Of a DNA stretch of 64,000 nt, positions 1-10,308 are shown in pieces. The notes beneath the pieces are model-generated. The model was not told where the DNA came from. It searched no databases and saw only the letters and a program-made list of their open reading frames with translations. The stretch comes from Parasutterella excrementihominis YIT 11859. Its GTDB lineage: Bacteria > Pseudomonadota > Gammaproteobacteria > Burkholderiales > Burkholderiaceae_F. The number at the start of each line of letters is the position of its first letter. Within the stretch, counting starts at the first letter, position 1. The stretch covers positions 19,317 through 83,316 of the forward strand of contig NZ_GL883719.1 in assembly GCF_000205025.1 (NCBI RefSeq). Direction: 5' to 3'. The translations under genes and the position numbers were made by a program.

Positions 1-543
1 GGTCCCGAAGCCGCTGAATGGACTGAAATCACTCGAGTCATCGAAGAAAGTCTTGCAAAAAGCGTTTTCAATGAATACAGAGCAAAAGCCGGACGGCCTC
101 CGGTTGAAGGTTTCTGGATCAACGGCGGAGCTTTTGAGGAGCAGCTTCTTCCCTACACTCAGATTCGCTGTGCTCTGACAAGCGATCCCACGATTCGCGG
201 GATCTCTGAGGCGGCGGGCATTGCGCGGGCCTACATTAAATCTTCGACGGCTGTTTGGCCCGACTGTCCTGAAGGCGACCGTCTCTGCATCCTGGATGAC
301 TTTAACGATCCATCCGTCAAAACGGATCCTGCGCGCTGGAGTGCCGCATGGACACGCGCCGTTAAGCGCATGGAGCACCTGACCGCCACGGCAAAAGGAT
401 TTGAAAAATATCATCCCCGCCTGGTCACCTCCGATGGTCTGCGCGTCAGCGTCATTGAAAAACTTCAGGAACAAAAATCTTCTTTTGCCTTTTGGAAGAG
501 CCCAAAAAATTACACAGAAGCATGGCTGAACTCCGGCCGCTAA
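1..543 (+). CDS. RpfE/phosphoglycerate-mutase-like protein, C-terminal part
   Basis: An open frame runs from the first base to a TAA at 541-543; the N-terminus lies outside the window. The visible 180 residues contain the pattern EWTEITRVIEESLAKSVFNE followed by a Pro-rich turn and GFWINGGA, which resembles the N-E-x-R-x10-G-L-W-x-x-G-A-G stretch of RpfE-type proteins (also annotated as putative cofactor-independent phosphoglycerate mutases) that commonly precede recJ in Burkholderiales. Biochemical function is not established for this family. It ends 16 bases before recJ in the same direction, so the two are probably co-transcribed. Family assignment rests on the motif and the neighbour and is moderate. 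Confidence 0.6.
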   Translation, partial: GPEAAEWTEITRVIEESLAKSVFNEYRAKAGRPPVEGFWINGGAFEEQLLPYTQIRCALTSDPTIRGISEAAGIARAYIKSSTAVWPDCPEGDRLCILDDFNDPSVKTDPARWSAAWTRAVKRMEHLTATAKGFEKYHPRLVTSDGLRVSVIEKLQEQKSSFAFWKSPKNYTEAWLNSGR

Positions 544-559
544 AGAACACTAAAAAGTT

Positions 560-2278
560 ATGACCAAAATAACGATTCGCCGATTTGACCGAAATGTCGT
601 TCAGGCGCTCACCAACCGCGGCTTTCCCGAACCTCTGGCCCGCGCTTTAGCGGCCAGACACGTCACCAGCCCGTCCGACCTTGATTACGAATTCAAGGAA
701 ATGCTTTCTCCGTGGGACCTTAAAAACTGCAGAGAAGCCGGAGAAGCGATTGCCGATGCCATCTGGAAACAGAAAAAGATCGTAATCATTGGGGACTACG
801 ACTGTGACGGCGCGACTGCTGTTTCCGTCGGTATTCTGGGACTGCAGGCGCTCGGCGCCTTCAATGTCTCTTATTTAATCCCGGACCGTGACAAGGACGG
901 CTACGGCCTGTCTCCTCAGCTTGTCGATCGAGCAGCCGCTGCCGGCGCCGAACTCATCATTACCGTAGACAACGGAATTTCTTCGGTGGCTGCGGTTGAA
1001 CATGCTAAAACCCTCGGAATCGAGGCCGTCGTTACCGACCACCACCTGCCCGGCGATGAAATCCCCGACACCCTCGTCGTCAATCCGAATCAGCGCGGAG
1101 ATACCTTCCCGAGCAAATCTTTGGCGGGTGTGGGCGTCATCTTTTACGTGTTAATCGCCGTGCGCTCCGCACTCCGCGCCAAAGGCGCTTACCCGAACGG
1201 AAAACAGCCTAATCTTCAGCATCTCATTGATTTGGTGGCCTTGGGTACGGTTGCCGACGTTGTCCCGTTAGACCGCAACAACCGAATCCTCGTTTCCAAA
1301 GGCTTGGACAGCATTCGCGCCGGCAAAATGCAGCCCGGCGTGAGCGCCCTGCTCTCCGTAGCAGGCAAGAATGCGCATCGCATCAGTGCCAATGACTTGG
1401 GCTACATCCTCGGGCCCCGCATCAACGCCGCAGGTCGTTTGGACAGCATCAACAAGGGTGTTGAGTGTCTGACAAGCTACGACTACAACACGGCGCTCTT
1501 TTACGCAAAAGAACTCGACCAAATCAATGCCGAGCGCCGCAACCGCGAAGTATCCATGCAGTCCGACGCTATTCTGTCCCTACAGACGATTTCCGTCGAT
1601 GACAGCAATTCCATCGTTCTTAAGGGTGACGACTGGCACGCCGGCATCATCGGTTTAGTAGCCTCCCGCATCAAAGAACAAACTTATCGCCCGGTCATTG
1701 CGTTTGCTCCGTCGGAAGAAAACGGCGAGCATGTGCTTAAAGGCTCGGGGCGCTCTATTCCCGGCATTCATCTGCGCGATGCATTGGATCGTGTCAGCAA
1801 ACTGAGTCCGGGGCTGATCCTGAAATTCGGCGGTCACGCGATGGCTGCAGGTCTTACGATCCGTAAGGATGCATTTGATGAATTCAAGGAGCTCTTTGCC
1901 CGCGCTGTCAAAGAACTTTCCGATCCGGAAATGTTCGAGCGCAACATCGTCACAGACGGCGAGCTCAGAGCTTCCGACTTCAACATTGAACTCGTTGAAG
2001 CCATCCGCAAGCACGTCTGGGGTCAGGCTTTCCCGGAACCGCTCTTTGCCAATCAGTTCAAGGTACTTTCTCAGAGAGTCTTGAAAGATCAGCATCTGAA
2101 GCTCTCTCTTGAAGTCGACGGCAGAGAGATTCAGGCCATTTGGTTCCGCCACAAACGCGAACTGCCTCCGACCGTGCGTTTAGCTTACAAGCTCGACATC
2201 AATGACTTCCGAGGACGTCAGTCGGTGCAGCTCATCATCGAAGGTATGGAAGACGAGTTTGAGGACTGGACGGCCTAG
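560..2278 (+). CDS. recJ: Single-stranded-DNA-specific exonuclease RecJ
   Basis: RecJ degrades single-stranded DNA 5' to 3' in recombination and mismatch repair, in the cytoplasm. The 572-residue protein matches the usual length (E. coli about 577). DHH-superfamily metal motifs are visible: GDYDCDGATA near residue 78, the invariant DHH at about residue 160 (VVTDHHLPGDE), and the DHHA1-type GSGRS and GGHAMAAG motifs near residues 395-430 that bind DNA and metal. The ATG at 560 is the first in-frame start after the upstream stop; no strong ribosome binding site is visible, consistent with coupling to the upstream gene. The family call is secure. Confidence 0.97.
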   Translation: MTKITIRRFDRNVVQALTNRGFPEPLARALAARHVTSPSDLDYEFKEMLSPWDLKNCREAGEAIADAIWKQKKIVIIGDYDCDGATAVSVGILGLQALGAFNVSYLIPDRDKDGYGLSPQLVDRAAAAGAELIITVDNGISSVAAVEHAKTLGIEAVVTDHHLPGDEIPDTLVVNPNQRGDTFPSKSLAGVGVIFYVLIAVRSALRAKGAYPNGKQPNLQHLIDLVALGTVADVVPLDRNNRILVSKGLDSIRAGKMQPGVSALLSVAGKNAHRISANDLGYILGPRINAAGRLDSINKGVECLTSYDYNTALFYAKELDQINAERRNREVSMQSDAILSLQTISVDDSNSIVLKGDDWHAGIIGLVASRIKEQTYRPVIAFAPSEENGEHVLKGSGRSIPGIHLRDALDRVSKLSPGLILKFGGHAMAAGLTIRKDAFDEFKELFARAVKELSDPEMFERNIVTDGELRASDFNIELVEAIRKHVWGQAFPEPLFANQFKVLSQRVLKDQHLKLSLEVDGREIQAIWFRHKRELPPTVRLAYKLDINDFRGRQSVQLIIEGMEDEFEDWTA

Positions 2279-2321
2279 CGGTTTTCTGTCGTGCAAACAA
2301 ACTTACACAATTGACAAAAAA

Positions 2322-2376
2322 CGGACCCATTTCCGCCCGCTCAACGAGTTAAGGATTGGGTCCGCTCTTATATAAT
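2322..2376 (+). promoter_or_regulatory. prfB upstream region: 8-bp inverted repeat and a -10 TATAAT
   Basis: Between recJ and prfB an exact inverted repeat, CGGACCCA (2322-2329) and TGGGTCCG (2357-2364), encloses a 27-base loop. It is followed by a perfect TATAAT at 2371-2376; the -35 (around TTAAGG, 2349-2354) is weak. A TTGACA also occurs at 2311-2316 but has no -10 at a good distance. No uridine tract follows the hairpin, so it is not a simple terminator of recJ. It could be an operator or attenuator of prfB; that is inference. Confidence 0.4.
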
Positions 2377-2409
2377 TGAGGGTTCTTTTTAATATCAACG
2401 CGTTAAGAA

Positions 2410-3514
2410 ATGGAAGTTGAACGTTTAAACCTAATCGGCACCACCGCCGAGGACCTTCAAGCTCGCACTGAAGAGCTGCGGAGGTATCTTTGACTACGAT
2501 CAGAAAGAGCGTCGTTTAGAAGAAGTTAATCAAGCGCTCGAGGACCCGAGCATCTGGTCTGATCAAGAGCGAGCTCAGCAGCTGAGCAAAGAAAAGAAAC
2601 GTCTCGAAGACGTTGTCCTTACCATCAAACACCTAACTACCGGCCTTTCCGATGCTTTGGAATTATTTGAAATGGCCAAAGAAGAGGACGATGACGCCTC
2701 TCTGGAAGCGGTAGAAGCCGATATCAACAACCTCAAGAAAGAGGTCGAACATCTCGAATTCCAGCGCATGTTCAATCAGGAACATGACGAAGCCAACTGC
2801 TTCCTGGAAATTCAGGCCGGCGCCGGCGGAACCGAAGCGCAGGACTGGGCGAGCATGCTTGAGCGCATGTATATCAAGTTTGCGGAACGCCAAAGCTTTA
2901 AGCCCGAGATTGTTGAAGAAACCGAAGGAGATGTGGCCGGCATTAAAGGCTGCACGATCAAAATCACAGGCGACTATGCCTACGGCTGGCTCAGAACCGA
3001 AACCGGTATTCACCGCTTAGTTCGCAAGAGCCCGTTCGACTCCAACGCACGCCGTCATACTTCTTTTGCTTCTGTGTTCGTCGTTCCCGAAGTCGACGAT
3101 TCTTTCGAAATCGAAGTCAATCCGGCCGATCTGCGCATTGACACGTTCCGCGCCTCCGGCGCCGGCGGTCAGCACATTCAGAAGACCGACTCCGCCGTCC
3201 GTATCACGCATATTCCGACCGGCATAGTCGCTGTCAGCCAGACCAGCCGAAGCCAGCATCAGAACAAGGAAGAGGCCATGACGATTTTGAAGAGCCGTCT
3301 TTATGAAGCCGAGCTCCGCAAACGCCAGGCTACCCAGCAGGCATTGGAAGACAACAAGAGCGACATTTCCTGGGGTCACCAGATCCGTTCTTACGTGTTG
3401 GATCAGTCCCGCGTCAAAGACCTGCGTACCAATGTCGAAACCGGCAACACGACTGCCGTTTTAGACGGTGCTTTGGAATCCTTTATCGAGGCCAGCCTCA
3501 AGCAAGGAGTTTGA
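2410..3514 (+). CDS. prfB: Peptide chain release factor 2, programmed +1 frameshift
   Basis: RF2 recognises UAA and UGA stop codons and triggers peptide release. The gene is read as join(2410-2490, 2492-3514): 26 sense codons end at CTT followed by an in-frame TGA (2491-2493), and skipping T2491 continues in the frame that ends at 3514, giving 367 residues (E. coli 365). The slippery CTT-TGA-C is preceded by CGGAGG, the internal Shine-Dalgarno-like stimulator. The SPF stop-recognition tripeptide ([11 protein letters not shown]) and the catalytic GGQ ([16 protein letters not shown]) are both present. Low RF2 favours frameshifting, so expression is autoregulated. Scanning for ORFs without allowing the shift would miss the first 27 codons. 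Confidence 0.97.
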
Positions 3515-3516
3515 GC

Positions 3517-4284
3517 GTGAAGACTCTCACCATTATTACCGGCGCCTCTAAAGGGCTCGGCTTTGAATTAACCCGTCAGTCGCTTAAGGCCGGCGACACC
3601 GTCGTGACGATGGAACGCCGTCCTTCCAAGGCTTTGGTGGAAGAAGCCGATAAGATCGGCTGCAATTTCATCCAGTTTACGGCTGACCTGCTTGACCGTA
3701 AAGGCGCCGTCGAGCTTTTGATGTGGCTGCTTTCCGATAAGGAATACGCCGAACATGACCGTCTGATTCTGATCAACAACGCCGGCGTGCTGGGTCCTGT
3801 CGGTCCGATCGAAAACGCTTCCCCGCAGGTTGCCGTTGACTGCATTCGCGTTAACTTTGAAATCCCGGTGCTTCTGACTCAGGCTTTCCTGAATGAAACG
3901 CGCAGCTGGAAAGGCGAGCGCCGCGTCATGAATATCTCTTCCGGCGCCGGCCGCAAGTCCGTTCCGGGCTGGGCCATGTACTGTTCAACCAAAGCAGCGC
4001 TTGACCGCTTTACCGCCGTCACAGCTGAAGATCAGCTTGGCAAACCCAATCCCGCACGCCTTAGCGCCGTCGCTCCGGGCGTTGTGAACACTGGCATGCA
4101 GGGCAGCATCCGTGCTTCGTCTAAGGAAGATTTTCCGAACGTTGACCGGTTTATCGACTTAGAGAAAGACGGAAAACTTCAGAGCCCCGAAGACACTGCC
4201 AAACGACTTTTAAATTACCTCAACAGCGACGAGTTCGGCAAAGAGCCCATCTCGGATATTCGCAATATTTCTGTTGGAGACTAA
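3517..4284 (+). CDS. Short-chain dehydrogenase/reductase
   Basis: A 255-residue cytoplasmic NAD(P)H-dependent oxidoreductase with the Rossmann motif TGASKGLG near residue 8, the NAG motif (LINNAG) and the catalytic Tyr-x3-Lys ([11 protein letters not shown]), preceded by the catalytic Ser (NISSGAG). The overall pattern resembles the benzil reductase/sepiapterin reductase-like SDR branch, but the substrate cannot be read from the sequence. GTG at 3517 is chosen because AAGGAG lies at 3504-3509, 7 bases upstream; a TTG at 3511 would leave only one base of spacing. It sits between prfB and lysS with 2-base and 1-base gaps, so it is translated as part of that operon. Confidence 0.85.
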   Translation: MKTLTIITGASKGLGFELTRQSLKAGDTVVTMERRPSKALVEEADKIGCNFIQFTADLLDRKGAVELLMWLLSDKEYAEHDRLILINNAGVLGPVGPIENASPQVAVDCIRVNFEIPVLLTQAFLNETRSWKGERRVMNISSGAGRKSVPGWAMYCSTKAALDRFTAVTAEDQLGKPNPARLSAVAPGVVNTGMQGSIRASSKEDFPNVDRFIDLEKDGKLQSPEDTAKRLLNYLNSDEFGKEPISDIRNISVGD

Positions 4285-4285
4285 A

Positions 4286-5809
4286 GTGGAAAACCAGAAA
4301 GAAACCGTCAAAAAAGAAGACGTTCTTGAGACTGAGAACCATATCATTGCCGAACGTTTAGCCAAACTCGACAAACTCAGAGCCGAAGGCGTTGCTTATC
4401 CGAATGATTTCGTTCAGAAAGACCGCATTGAAGAAGTGCGCGCTGCCAACGGCAGCAAAACTCCGGAAGAGCTTGAAGCTGCTCCGGTCGAAGTCACCGT
4501 CGCCGGCCGCGTCATGCTCAAGCGCGTCATGGGCAAAGCCAGCTTCCTGACCGTTAAAGACGGTACCGATCACATCCAGTTCTTCATCACCAAGGCTGAA
4601 GTCGGCGATGAAACTTACGACTTCTTCAAGAAGATGGTTGATATCGGAGATATCGTCGGCGCTACAGGCACACTGTTCTTCACCAAGACCGGCGAGCTTT
4701 CCGTCCGCGTTAAGAACTTCCGTCTGCTGACCAAGAACATTCGTCCGCTCCCCGACAAATTCCACGGTCTCTCCGATCCGGAAACCCGTTATCGTCAGCG
4801 CTATGTTGACCTGATCATGAACGAAAGCACACGTCGCACCTTCATGATCCGTTCCAAGGCCATCGCCGAAACCCGTAAATTCATGATGGAACATCACTTC
4901 ATGGAAGTGGAAACTCCGATGCTCCATCCGATCCCCGGCGGTGCGAACGCTAAGCCGTTCATCACACACCACAATGCGCTCGACATGGATATGTATCTGC
5001 GTATTGCTCCGGAACTTTATCTGAAGCGCTTAGTGGTCGGCGGCTTTGAACGCGTTTTTGAACTCAACCGCTCCTTCCGCAACGAAGGCGTTGACGTTCG
5101 CCACAACCCTGAATTCACAATGATGGAGTTCTATGCAGCCTACAAGGAATACCACTGGCTCATGGACTACACCGAAAAACTTCTGCGCACCGTCGCTGAA
5201 AAGACTATCGGTACCGCTGTCATTCAGTATCAGGGTCATACCATCGACCTCACAAAACCGTTTGATCGCCTGACTGCTAAGGAAGCCGTTCTGAAGTACG
5301 CTCCTCAGTACACCCCTGAGCAGCTCGAAGACAAGGACTTCATGCAGGAAGAACTCAAGCGCCTGGGTGAACCTGCTAAGGCTGACGCCGGCGTCGGCGC
5401 TTTGCAGATGGCCATATTTGAAGCCGTTGCTGAATCCAAACTCATTCAGCCGACTTACATCATTGACTACCCGGTTGAAATTTCTCCGCTGGCTCGCGCC
5501 TCCGACAAGGTTCCCGGCATCACCGAGCGTTTCGAACTCTTCATGGCCGGTCGCGAAACCGCCAACGGCTTCTCCGAGCTGAACGACCCGCAGGATCAGG
5601 CTGCTCGCTTCATGGCTCAGGCAAAACTGAAAGCCAGCGGCGATGATGAAGCCATGTATTACGACGCCGACTACGTCCGCGCACTGGAATACGGTCTGCC
5701 TCCGACAGGCGGCTGCGGCGTGGGCTTAGACCGCTTTGTCATGCTGCTTACCGACTCTCCGAGCATCCGTGACGTTCTGCTCTTCCCGCATATGCGTCCT
5801 GAGGCCTAA
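4286..5809 (+). CDS. lysS: Lysyl-tRNA synthetase, class II
   Basis: Charges tRNA-Lys with lysine in the cytoplasm. The protein has 507 residues (E. coli LysS 505). An N-terminal OB-fold anticodon-binding domain (about residues 60-150) precedes the class II catalytic core. Motif 2 is visible as [19 protein letters not shown] and motif 3 as [16 protein letters not shown] at 4286 is chosen since GGAG (4276-4279) sits 6 bases upstream; the TTG at 4274 would overlap that site. The prfB-lysS pairing is a common proteobacterial arrangement, here with an SDR inserted between them. Confidence 0.97.
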   Translation: MENQKETVKKEDVLETENHIIAERLAKLDKLRAEGVAYPNDFVQKDRIEEVRAANGSKTPEELEAAPVEVTVAGRVMLKRVMGKASFLTVKDGTDHIQFFITKAEVGDETYDFFKKMVDIGDIVGATGTLFFTKTGELSVRVKNFRLLTKNIRPLPDKFHGLSDPETRYRQRYVDLIMNESTRRTFMIRSKAIAETRKFMMEHHFMEVETPMLHPIPGGANAKPFITHHNALDMDMYLRIAPELYLKRLVVGGFERVFELNRSFRNEGVDVRHNPEFTMMEFYAAYKEYHWLMDYTEKLLRTVAEKTIGTAVIQYQGHTIDLTKPFDRLTAKEAVLKYAPQYTPEQLEDKDFMQEELKRLGEPAKADAGVGALQMAIFEAVAESKLIQPTYIIDYPVEISPLARASDKVPGITERFELFMAGRETANGFSELNDPQDQAARFMAQAKLKASGDDEAMYYDADYVRALEYGLPPTGGCGVGLDRFVMLLTDSPSIRDVLLFPHMRPEA

Positions 5810-5814
5810 GAATC

Positions 5815-6654
5815 ATGAGCGAAAGGAAGCTGAAAATCGCCGCTCTGTTAAAAGAGCTTTACGACATGGCCGAAGTTCCCGTGCCCTCCTCTCGTATTCC
5901 GTTTTACTTTAACGACGTACGAGCCGGGCACATTGAACGAACTGATGCCGAGTTTTTAGCGAGTACCTTTCGCTTCTGTGACGTCCGTCCGGATGCTTTC
6001 GTATTTACCGCGGAAGACTCCGGACAGGCTTCGCGCCGTCTGGCAGCGATTTCGCACCTTTATAAAGGCACGGACAAAGTCTTTGCCTGGCGAGATGAAC
6101 TGCTTTCCGTTACTGCTTCGGATGACATTGCCTGCGAGTCGCCTTTGACTGTTATTGAGCGTGCAATGTGCCGTCCCTTCGCCTTTAACACCTTTGCCGT
6201 TCACTTGAATCCGTTCACGCGTGACGGCAGGATGTGGGTGGCTCAGCGTTCTTTCAAGAAAGCGATCGGCCCTGGTTATTGGGATAACTGTGCTGCGGGT
6301 CTAGTCGGAGCAGGCGAGCCTTTCGGGCTTGCTATGGAACGCGAAGCATTTGAAGAAGCCGGTGTGACACCGGGTTCCCTTGAAATCTCTTTTAGCGCGC
6401 GCAATATCATTTCGCGTCCCGTTCATGAAGGCTGGATGCGAGAAATCGCTTACATCTGCAATGCTTATGTTGAAGACTCTTTCCATCCTCACAACATGGA
6501 CGGCGAGGTCGAGCGCTTTGAACTCTTAGAACCCGAAGCGATTATTGAGCGCATAGAAAAAGGACGATTCACATTCGAATCGTCCCTTGCTGTTTTAGCC
6601 GGCTTAGCCTGGCAGGAAGGCCTGCTTGATCTTTTGGATCAGCCGGCCGTCTAA
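5815..6654 (+). CDS. DUF4743/Nudix hydrolase
   Basis: A 279-residue protein with an N-terminal DUF4743-like region and a C-terminal Nudix hydrolase domain. The Nudix box G-x5-E-x7-REUxEExGU is perfect: GLVGAGE, seven residues, then REAFEEAGV (about residues 161-183). Related proteins are often annotated as thiamine-pyrophosphokinase-related or as hydrolases of damaged thiamine diphosphate derivatives; the substrate here is inference. It starts 5 bases after lysS and ends 3 bases before the convergent iscX, so there is no room for a separate terminator between the two opposing operons. Confidence 0.88.
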   Translation: MSERKLKIAALLKELYDMAEVPVPSSRIPFYFNDVRAGHIERTDAEFLASTFRFCDVRPDAFVFTAEDSGQASRRLAAISHLYKGTDKVFAWRDELLSVTASDDIACESPLTVIERAMCRPFAFNTFAVHLNPFTRDGRMWVAQRSFKKAIGPGYWDNCAAGLVGAGEPFGLAMEREAFEEAGVTPGSLEISFSARNIISRPVHEGWMREIAYICNAYVEDSFHPHNMDGEVERFELLEPEAIIERIEKGRFTFESSLAVLAGLAWQEGLLDLLDQPAV

Positions 6655-6657
6655 ACG

Positions 6658-6858
6658 CTAATCTCTTTCGTCCATCCAAGCGACCAGAATGGCTTCCAGT
6701 ATTTTTTCGTTGCTTGCTTCTGGATCATCATCAAAATCCGGGAGCGCGACGATCATTGCATGCATCTTCTCAAAGCTGATCGTCAGCGGATCTAAGTCCG
6801 GATTTTCGTCATACAGCTCTTCCGCAATCGCACGCGGATCCTTCCAAGTCAGCTTCAT
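6658..6858 (-). CDS. iscX: Fe-S assembly protein IscX
   Basis: A small acidic protein (66 residues) that binds IscS and probably regulates iron supply to it. The compact fold is recognisable from [19 protein letters not shown] at the N-terminus, with a D-E-rich surface ([17 protein letters not shown]). It is the last gene of the ISC operon and shares one base with the end of fdx (stop/start overlap), indicating translational coupling. Confidence 0.93.
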   Translation of the reverse strand: MKLTWKDPRAIAEELYDENPDLDPLTISFEKMHAMIVALPDFDDDPEASNEKILEAILVAWMDERD

Positions 6859-7196
6859 TACTCGTTCTCTCTGGCGTGATTACGGGAGTATTTCGGAATT
6901 TCAACGGTAATGTCTTCTTTGCCGACTTTTGTCTGGCAAGTCAGGCGTGAGTTCGATTTCAGACCCCAAGCCTGGTCAAGCAGATCTTCTTCATCGTCTT
7001 CTGCCGGTTCCAAAGAATCAAAGCCCTTGTCGATGTAGCAGTGGCAAGTCGTGCAGGCGCAGGAGAACTCGCAGGCGTGGTCAATATTGACGCCGTTTGC
7101 GACCAAAGCTTTAGCTAAGTTTGCACCTTCGGGGACTTCAAACTCAGCCCCGTTCGGACAGATTCCAGGATGCGGTAAAATGGTTACTTTCGGCAT
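6858..7196 (-). CDS. fdx: ISC-type [2Fe-2S] ferredoxin
   Basis: A 112-residue plant/adrenodoxin-type ferredoxin that supplies electrons for Fe-S cluster assembly. Cluster ligands appear as C-x5-C-x2-C ([12 protein letters not shown], near residue 42) and a fourth Cys in LTCQTKVG near residue 87. It lies 2 bases after hscA and overlaps iscX, in the canonical ISC order. Confidence 0.95.
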   Translation of the reverse strand: MPKVTILPHPGICPNGAEFEVPEGANLAKALVANGVNIDHACEFSCACTTCHCYIDKGFDSLEPAEDDEEDLLDQAWGLKSNSRLTCQTKVGKEDITVEIPKYSRNHARENE

Positions 7197-7198
7197 TT

Positions 7199-9058
7199 TT
7201 AAACCTCGTCAACAGATTTGCCTTGGAGTGCTTCCAAGATCGTACGGTTCATTCGACGTGCAGCAAAGTCTTTCGTTCCCTCGGACAGCGCTGAAATCGA
7301 ATTTTTAATTTCATCTTTGTCATCTTGCGCGCGAACCGTCTCGAGATGTTGAATCATGGCGTCGATCTGAGCGCGCTCAGCCTCATTGAGAAGGTCGGCG
7401 TCGGACGACAATGCGGAATAAATGCTTTCCAAAAGGCGAGCGGCTTCCACTTTCTGCTCGCGTAATTCGCGAAGCTTCATATCTTCTTCGGCGTGACCAA
7501 AGGAATCTTCCAGCATGCGGCTGATTTCATCTTCCGACAGACCGTAAGAAGGTTTGACCGTGACAGATGCTTCCACGCCCGTGGTTTGTTCGCGGGCCGT
7601 GACCGACAACAGTCCGTCAGCATCCACCTGGAACGTCACACGAATACGAGCGGCTCCTGCAACTTTCGGCGGAATACCGCGCAAAGAGAATTTGGCCAAA
7701 GAACGGCACTCTTCTACCAAGTCACGTTCACCCTGAAGGACATGGATCGACATCGCGGTCTGACCGTCCTTGAAGGTTGTGAAGTCCTGAGCCATGGCTA
7801 CAGGAATCGGCGTGTTGCGGGGAATGACTTTTTCAACGAGACCGCCCATGGTTTCAAGACCCAAGGAAAGCGGCGTGACGTCAAGAAGCAGCCAGTCTTC
7901 GTCGCTGCGGTTGCCGGCAAGCAGGTTTGCCTGAAGCGCAGCGCCGATTGCCACCACTTCATCCGGGTCAATATCGGTAAGCGGTTCGCGGTCAAAATAA
8001 TCGGCCACTGCCTTGCGGATGCAGGGCATGCGCGTTGAGCCGCCGACAAGCACGACACCTTTTACTTCATCGCGTTTGAGACCTGCGTCCTTTAATGTCT
8101 GTTTCGTGGCTTCGATGGTTCTTGCTACTAAGTGGTGCGTGATCGAATCAAAGACTTCGCGCGTAATCGTGACATTGATGATTCTGTCGCCGGAAATCTT
8201 GGCGTGAATCGTTGCTTTCTTTTCCGTCGTCAGCGTTTCTTTGGCTGCCTTGGCTTTTGCCATCAGCATGCGGCTGTCGGAATGCGTCAGCAGCGGACGA
8301 CCTGCCTGGTCAATGACCCAGCAGTAGAGACGCTGGTCAAAATCATCGCCGCCTAACTGGCTGTTGCCGCCGGTGGCGAGCACCTCAAAAACGCCTTTGC
8401 GCAGACGGAGGACGGAGACGTCAAACGTGCCGCCGCCCAAGTCATAAACGATGTAAAGACCTTCGGCGCCGGTATCGAGGCCGTAAGCCAAAGCTGCCGC
8501 CGTCGGTTCGCTCAAAAGACGAAGAACATTCAGACCGGCAAGCTTTGCGGCGTCTTTAGTCGCCTGACGCTGAGCGTCATCAAAGTAAGCCGGTACCGTC
8601 ACAACAGCGCCGACAAGTTCGCCGCCTAAGGCGTCTTCGGCGCGTTTTTTAAGGACTTTTAAGATTTCTGCTGATACTTCAACCGGACTCTTCGCGCCTT
8701 GTGCCGTGTTGAGCTTCACCATGCCCTCGCCTTTGATGAAGTCATAGGGCATGTAGCGGTTATTCTGCAGCTCAGAAGCGCTTCGGCCCATCAAACGCTT
8801 GACACTTGAGATCGTGTTGAGCGGATCTGCTTCTGCACGTGAACGGGCTTCTTCACCAACAACCACGCATCCATTCTTTTCGTAGTGGACAACAGAAGGA
8901 AGCAGTTTCTGATTCTTTTCGTCAACGAGAACTTCGGGAGAACCGTTTCTAACGGTGGCCGCCAATGAATTCGTGGTGCCCAAATCAATACCGACAGCAA
9001 ACCGCTCTTCGTGCGGTGCTGTCGACATTCCCGGTTCGGCAATTTGCAGAAGTGACAT
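7199..9058 (-). CDS. hscA: Fe-S cluster assembly chaperone HscA
   Basis: A specialised Hsp70 that binds the LPPVK motif of IscU and drives cluster transfer using ATP. It has 619 residues (E. coli 616). Actin-fold ATPase motifs are visible: [12 protein letters not shown] near residue 23, the phosphate-2 loop [12 protein letters not shown] near residue 205, and [14 protein letters not shown] in the adenosine region. The start [15 protein letters not shown] matches the family N-terminus. Its ATG shares one base with the hscB stop codon, so the co-chaperone and chaperone are coupled. Confidence 0.97.
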   Translation of the reverse strand: MSLLQIAEPGMSTAPHEERFAVGIDLGTTNSLAATVRNGSPEVLVDEKNQKLLPSVVHYEKNGCVVVGEEARSRAEADPLNTISSVKRLMGRSASELQNNRYMPYDFIKGEGMVKLNTAQGAKSPVEVSAEILKVLKKRAEDALGGELVGAVVTVPAYFDDAQRQATKDAAKLAGLNVLRLLSEPTAAALAYGLDTGAEGLYIVYDLGGGTFDVSVLRLRKGVFEVLATGGNSQLGGDDFDQRLYCWVIDQAGRPLLTHSDSRMLMAKAKAAKETLTTEKKATIHAKISGDRIINVTITREVFDSITHHLVARTIEATKQTLKDAGLKRDEVKGVVLVGGSTRMPCIRKAVADYFDREPLTDIDPDEVVAIGAALQANLLAGNRSDEDWLLLDVTPLSLGLETMGGLVEKVIPRNTPIPVAMAQDFTTFKDGQTAMSIHVLQGERDLVEECRSLAKFSLRGIPPKVAGAARIRVTFQVDADGLLSVTAREQTTGVEASVTVKPSYGLSEDEISRMLEDSFGHAEEDMKLRELREQKVEAARLLESIYSALSSDADLLNEAERAQIDAMIQHLETVRAQDDKDEIKNSISALSEGTKDFAARRMNRTILEALQGKSVDEV

Positions 9059-9558
9059 TATTCAAAATCCAGTAGCTGGCGATTTAAAAACATAACCTTT
9101 TTTAAATCTTCTGCCGCCAGCGAGACATCAGATTTCACATCGAACGCGTCTACCACCTCGTTGAGCAGCTCGTCCTTTTCTTTTTCAATCGCTTTCTTCA
9201 GCACTTCCAGCTCAGCCGTATTCCCGGAATCCTTTGCATCTGAGATCGCCTCTCGGCGTTCCAGCTGCTCAAGAAGAAACTCTTCAGAAATCGAACCGCT
9301 GCTGTCTTCGTCAATGAGGTGTCCTCGCAGCGCGCAAAGGGCTTTACCTCGCTGGATCGGATCGCTGAGCTTCTGAAAAGCGTCATTAATCAGCGTTGCC
9401 CACTGCTGAGCAACGCGCTTTTCAGTATCGCTTGCCGAAGCAAAACGGTCGGGATGAACCTTTTTTTGGATTTCAAAATACTTTTCATCCAACTTTTGTT
9501 TATCGATTCTGAACTGTGGTTTCAAACCGAAAATTTCAAAAGGATTCATCGCCGCCAT
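9058..9558 (-). CDS. hscB: Co-chaperone HscB (J-domain protein)
   Basis: A 166-residue J-protein that delivers IscU to HscA and stimulates its ATPase. The J domain (about residues 4-75) carries the HPD tripeptide in [10 protein letters not shown]; a C-terminal three-helix bundle rich in Glu/Lys forms the IscU-binding part. The start at 9558 has GGAGG 4 bases upstream; an internal ATG three codons later is less well placed. Confidence 0.95.
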   Translation of the reverse strand: MAAMNPFEIFGLKPQFRIDKQKLDEKYFEIQKKVHPDRFASASDTEKRVAQQWATLINDAFQKLSDPIQRGKALCALRGHLIDEDSSGSISEEFLLEQLERREAISDAKDSGNTAELEVLKKAIEKEKDELLNEVVDAFDVKSDVSLAAEDLKKVMFLNRQLLDFE

Positions 9559-9574
9559 AGCGCCTCCGTTTCAG

Positions 9575-9898
9575 TTAGACATGGAAAGACTTGCCGCAGC
9601 CGCAGCTTTCTTTCTCGTTCGGGTTCTTGAATTTGAATCCAGTATTGAGACCTTCACGGACAAAGTCCAGTTCGGTTCCGTTGATATAGGGCAGGCTCTT
9701 GGGATCAACAATTACTTTGATCCCGTAGCTTTCGTACACCTGATCTTCGGGTTCGATTTTGTCTGCAAACTCTAATGCGTAAGCCATACCGGAGCAGCCG
9801 CTGGTTTTGACACCGACTCTGAGGCCGACGCCTTTGCCACGTTTGCGAAGGAATTCTTCAACGTGAGAAGCTGCTTTTTCTGTCAATGTAACCGACAT
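9575..9898 (-). CDS. iscA: A-type Fe-S carrier IscA
   Basis: A 107-residue A-type carrier that receives clusters or iron and passes them to apoproteins. The three conserved Cys are present: one in [13 protein letters not shown] (about residue 35) and the C-terminal CGCG pair in ESCGCGKSF. The HesB/YadR/YfhF fold spans the whole length. It shares one base with the end of iscU. Confidence 0.95.
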   Translation of the reverse strand: MSVTLTEKAASHVEEFLRKRGKGVGLRVGVKTSGCSGMAYALEFADKIEPEDQVYESYGIKVIVDPKSLPYINGTELDFVREGLNTGFKFKNPNEKESCGCGKSFHV

Positions 9899-10293
9899 TA
9901 TTTATCCTTAATCTGAGCCTGTTTCTGGCGATAGTCTTCCACTGCGGCCTTGATGGCGTCTTCCGCAAGAATGGAACAGTGGATTTTGACGGGAGGAAGC
10001 TCAAGTTCTTCGGCAATTGCCGTATTTTTGAGCTGTTCGGCTTCTTCCAAGGTCTTGCCCTTGATCAGTTCGGTGACCAAAGAGCTGGAAGCGATGGCAC
10101 TGGTGCAGCCGTAGGTTTTGAACTTAGCGTCTTCGATCACGCCGTTGTCGTTGACCTTGATCTGCAGGCTTAAAACGTCGCCGCAGGCGGGGGCGCCGCG
10201 TGTACCGGTTCCGACGTTCGGATCGTTTTTATCCAGTCTGCCGACATTTCTGGGGTGCTGGAAATGATCCATCACTTTATCGCTGTATTGCAT
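9898..10293 (-). CDS. iscU: Fe-S cluster scaffold IscU
   Basis: The scaffold on which IscS-derived sulfur and iron are assembled into [2Fe-2S] clusters. It has 131 residues. The three Cys ligands are visible in [18 protein letters not shown] and [10 protein letters not shown], and the HscA recognition motif LPPVK immediately precedes the third. It lies 15 bases downstream of iscS. Confidence 0.97.
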   Translation of the reverse strand: MQYSDKVMDHFQHPRNVGRLDKNDPNVGTGTRGAPACGDVLSLQIKVNDNGVIEDAKFKTYGCTSAIASSSLVTELIKGKTLEEAEQLKNTAIAEELELPPVKIHCSILAEDAIKAAVEDYRQKQAQIKDK

Positions 10294-10308
10294 TCTTTTC
10301 TTTCCTTG

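Noticed and set aside
2311..2316. TTGACA upstream of prfB as a -35
   Set aside because: No -10 at 16-18 bases; the TATAAT at 2371 is too far.
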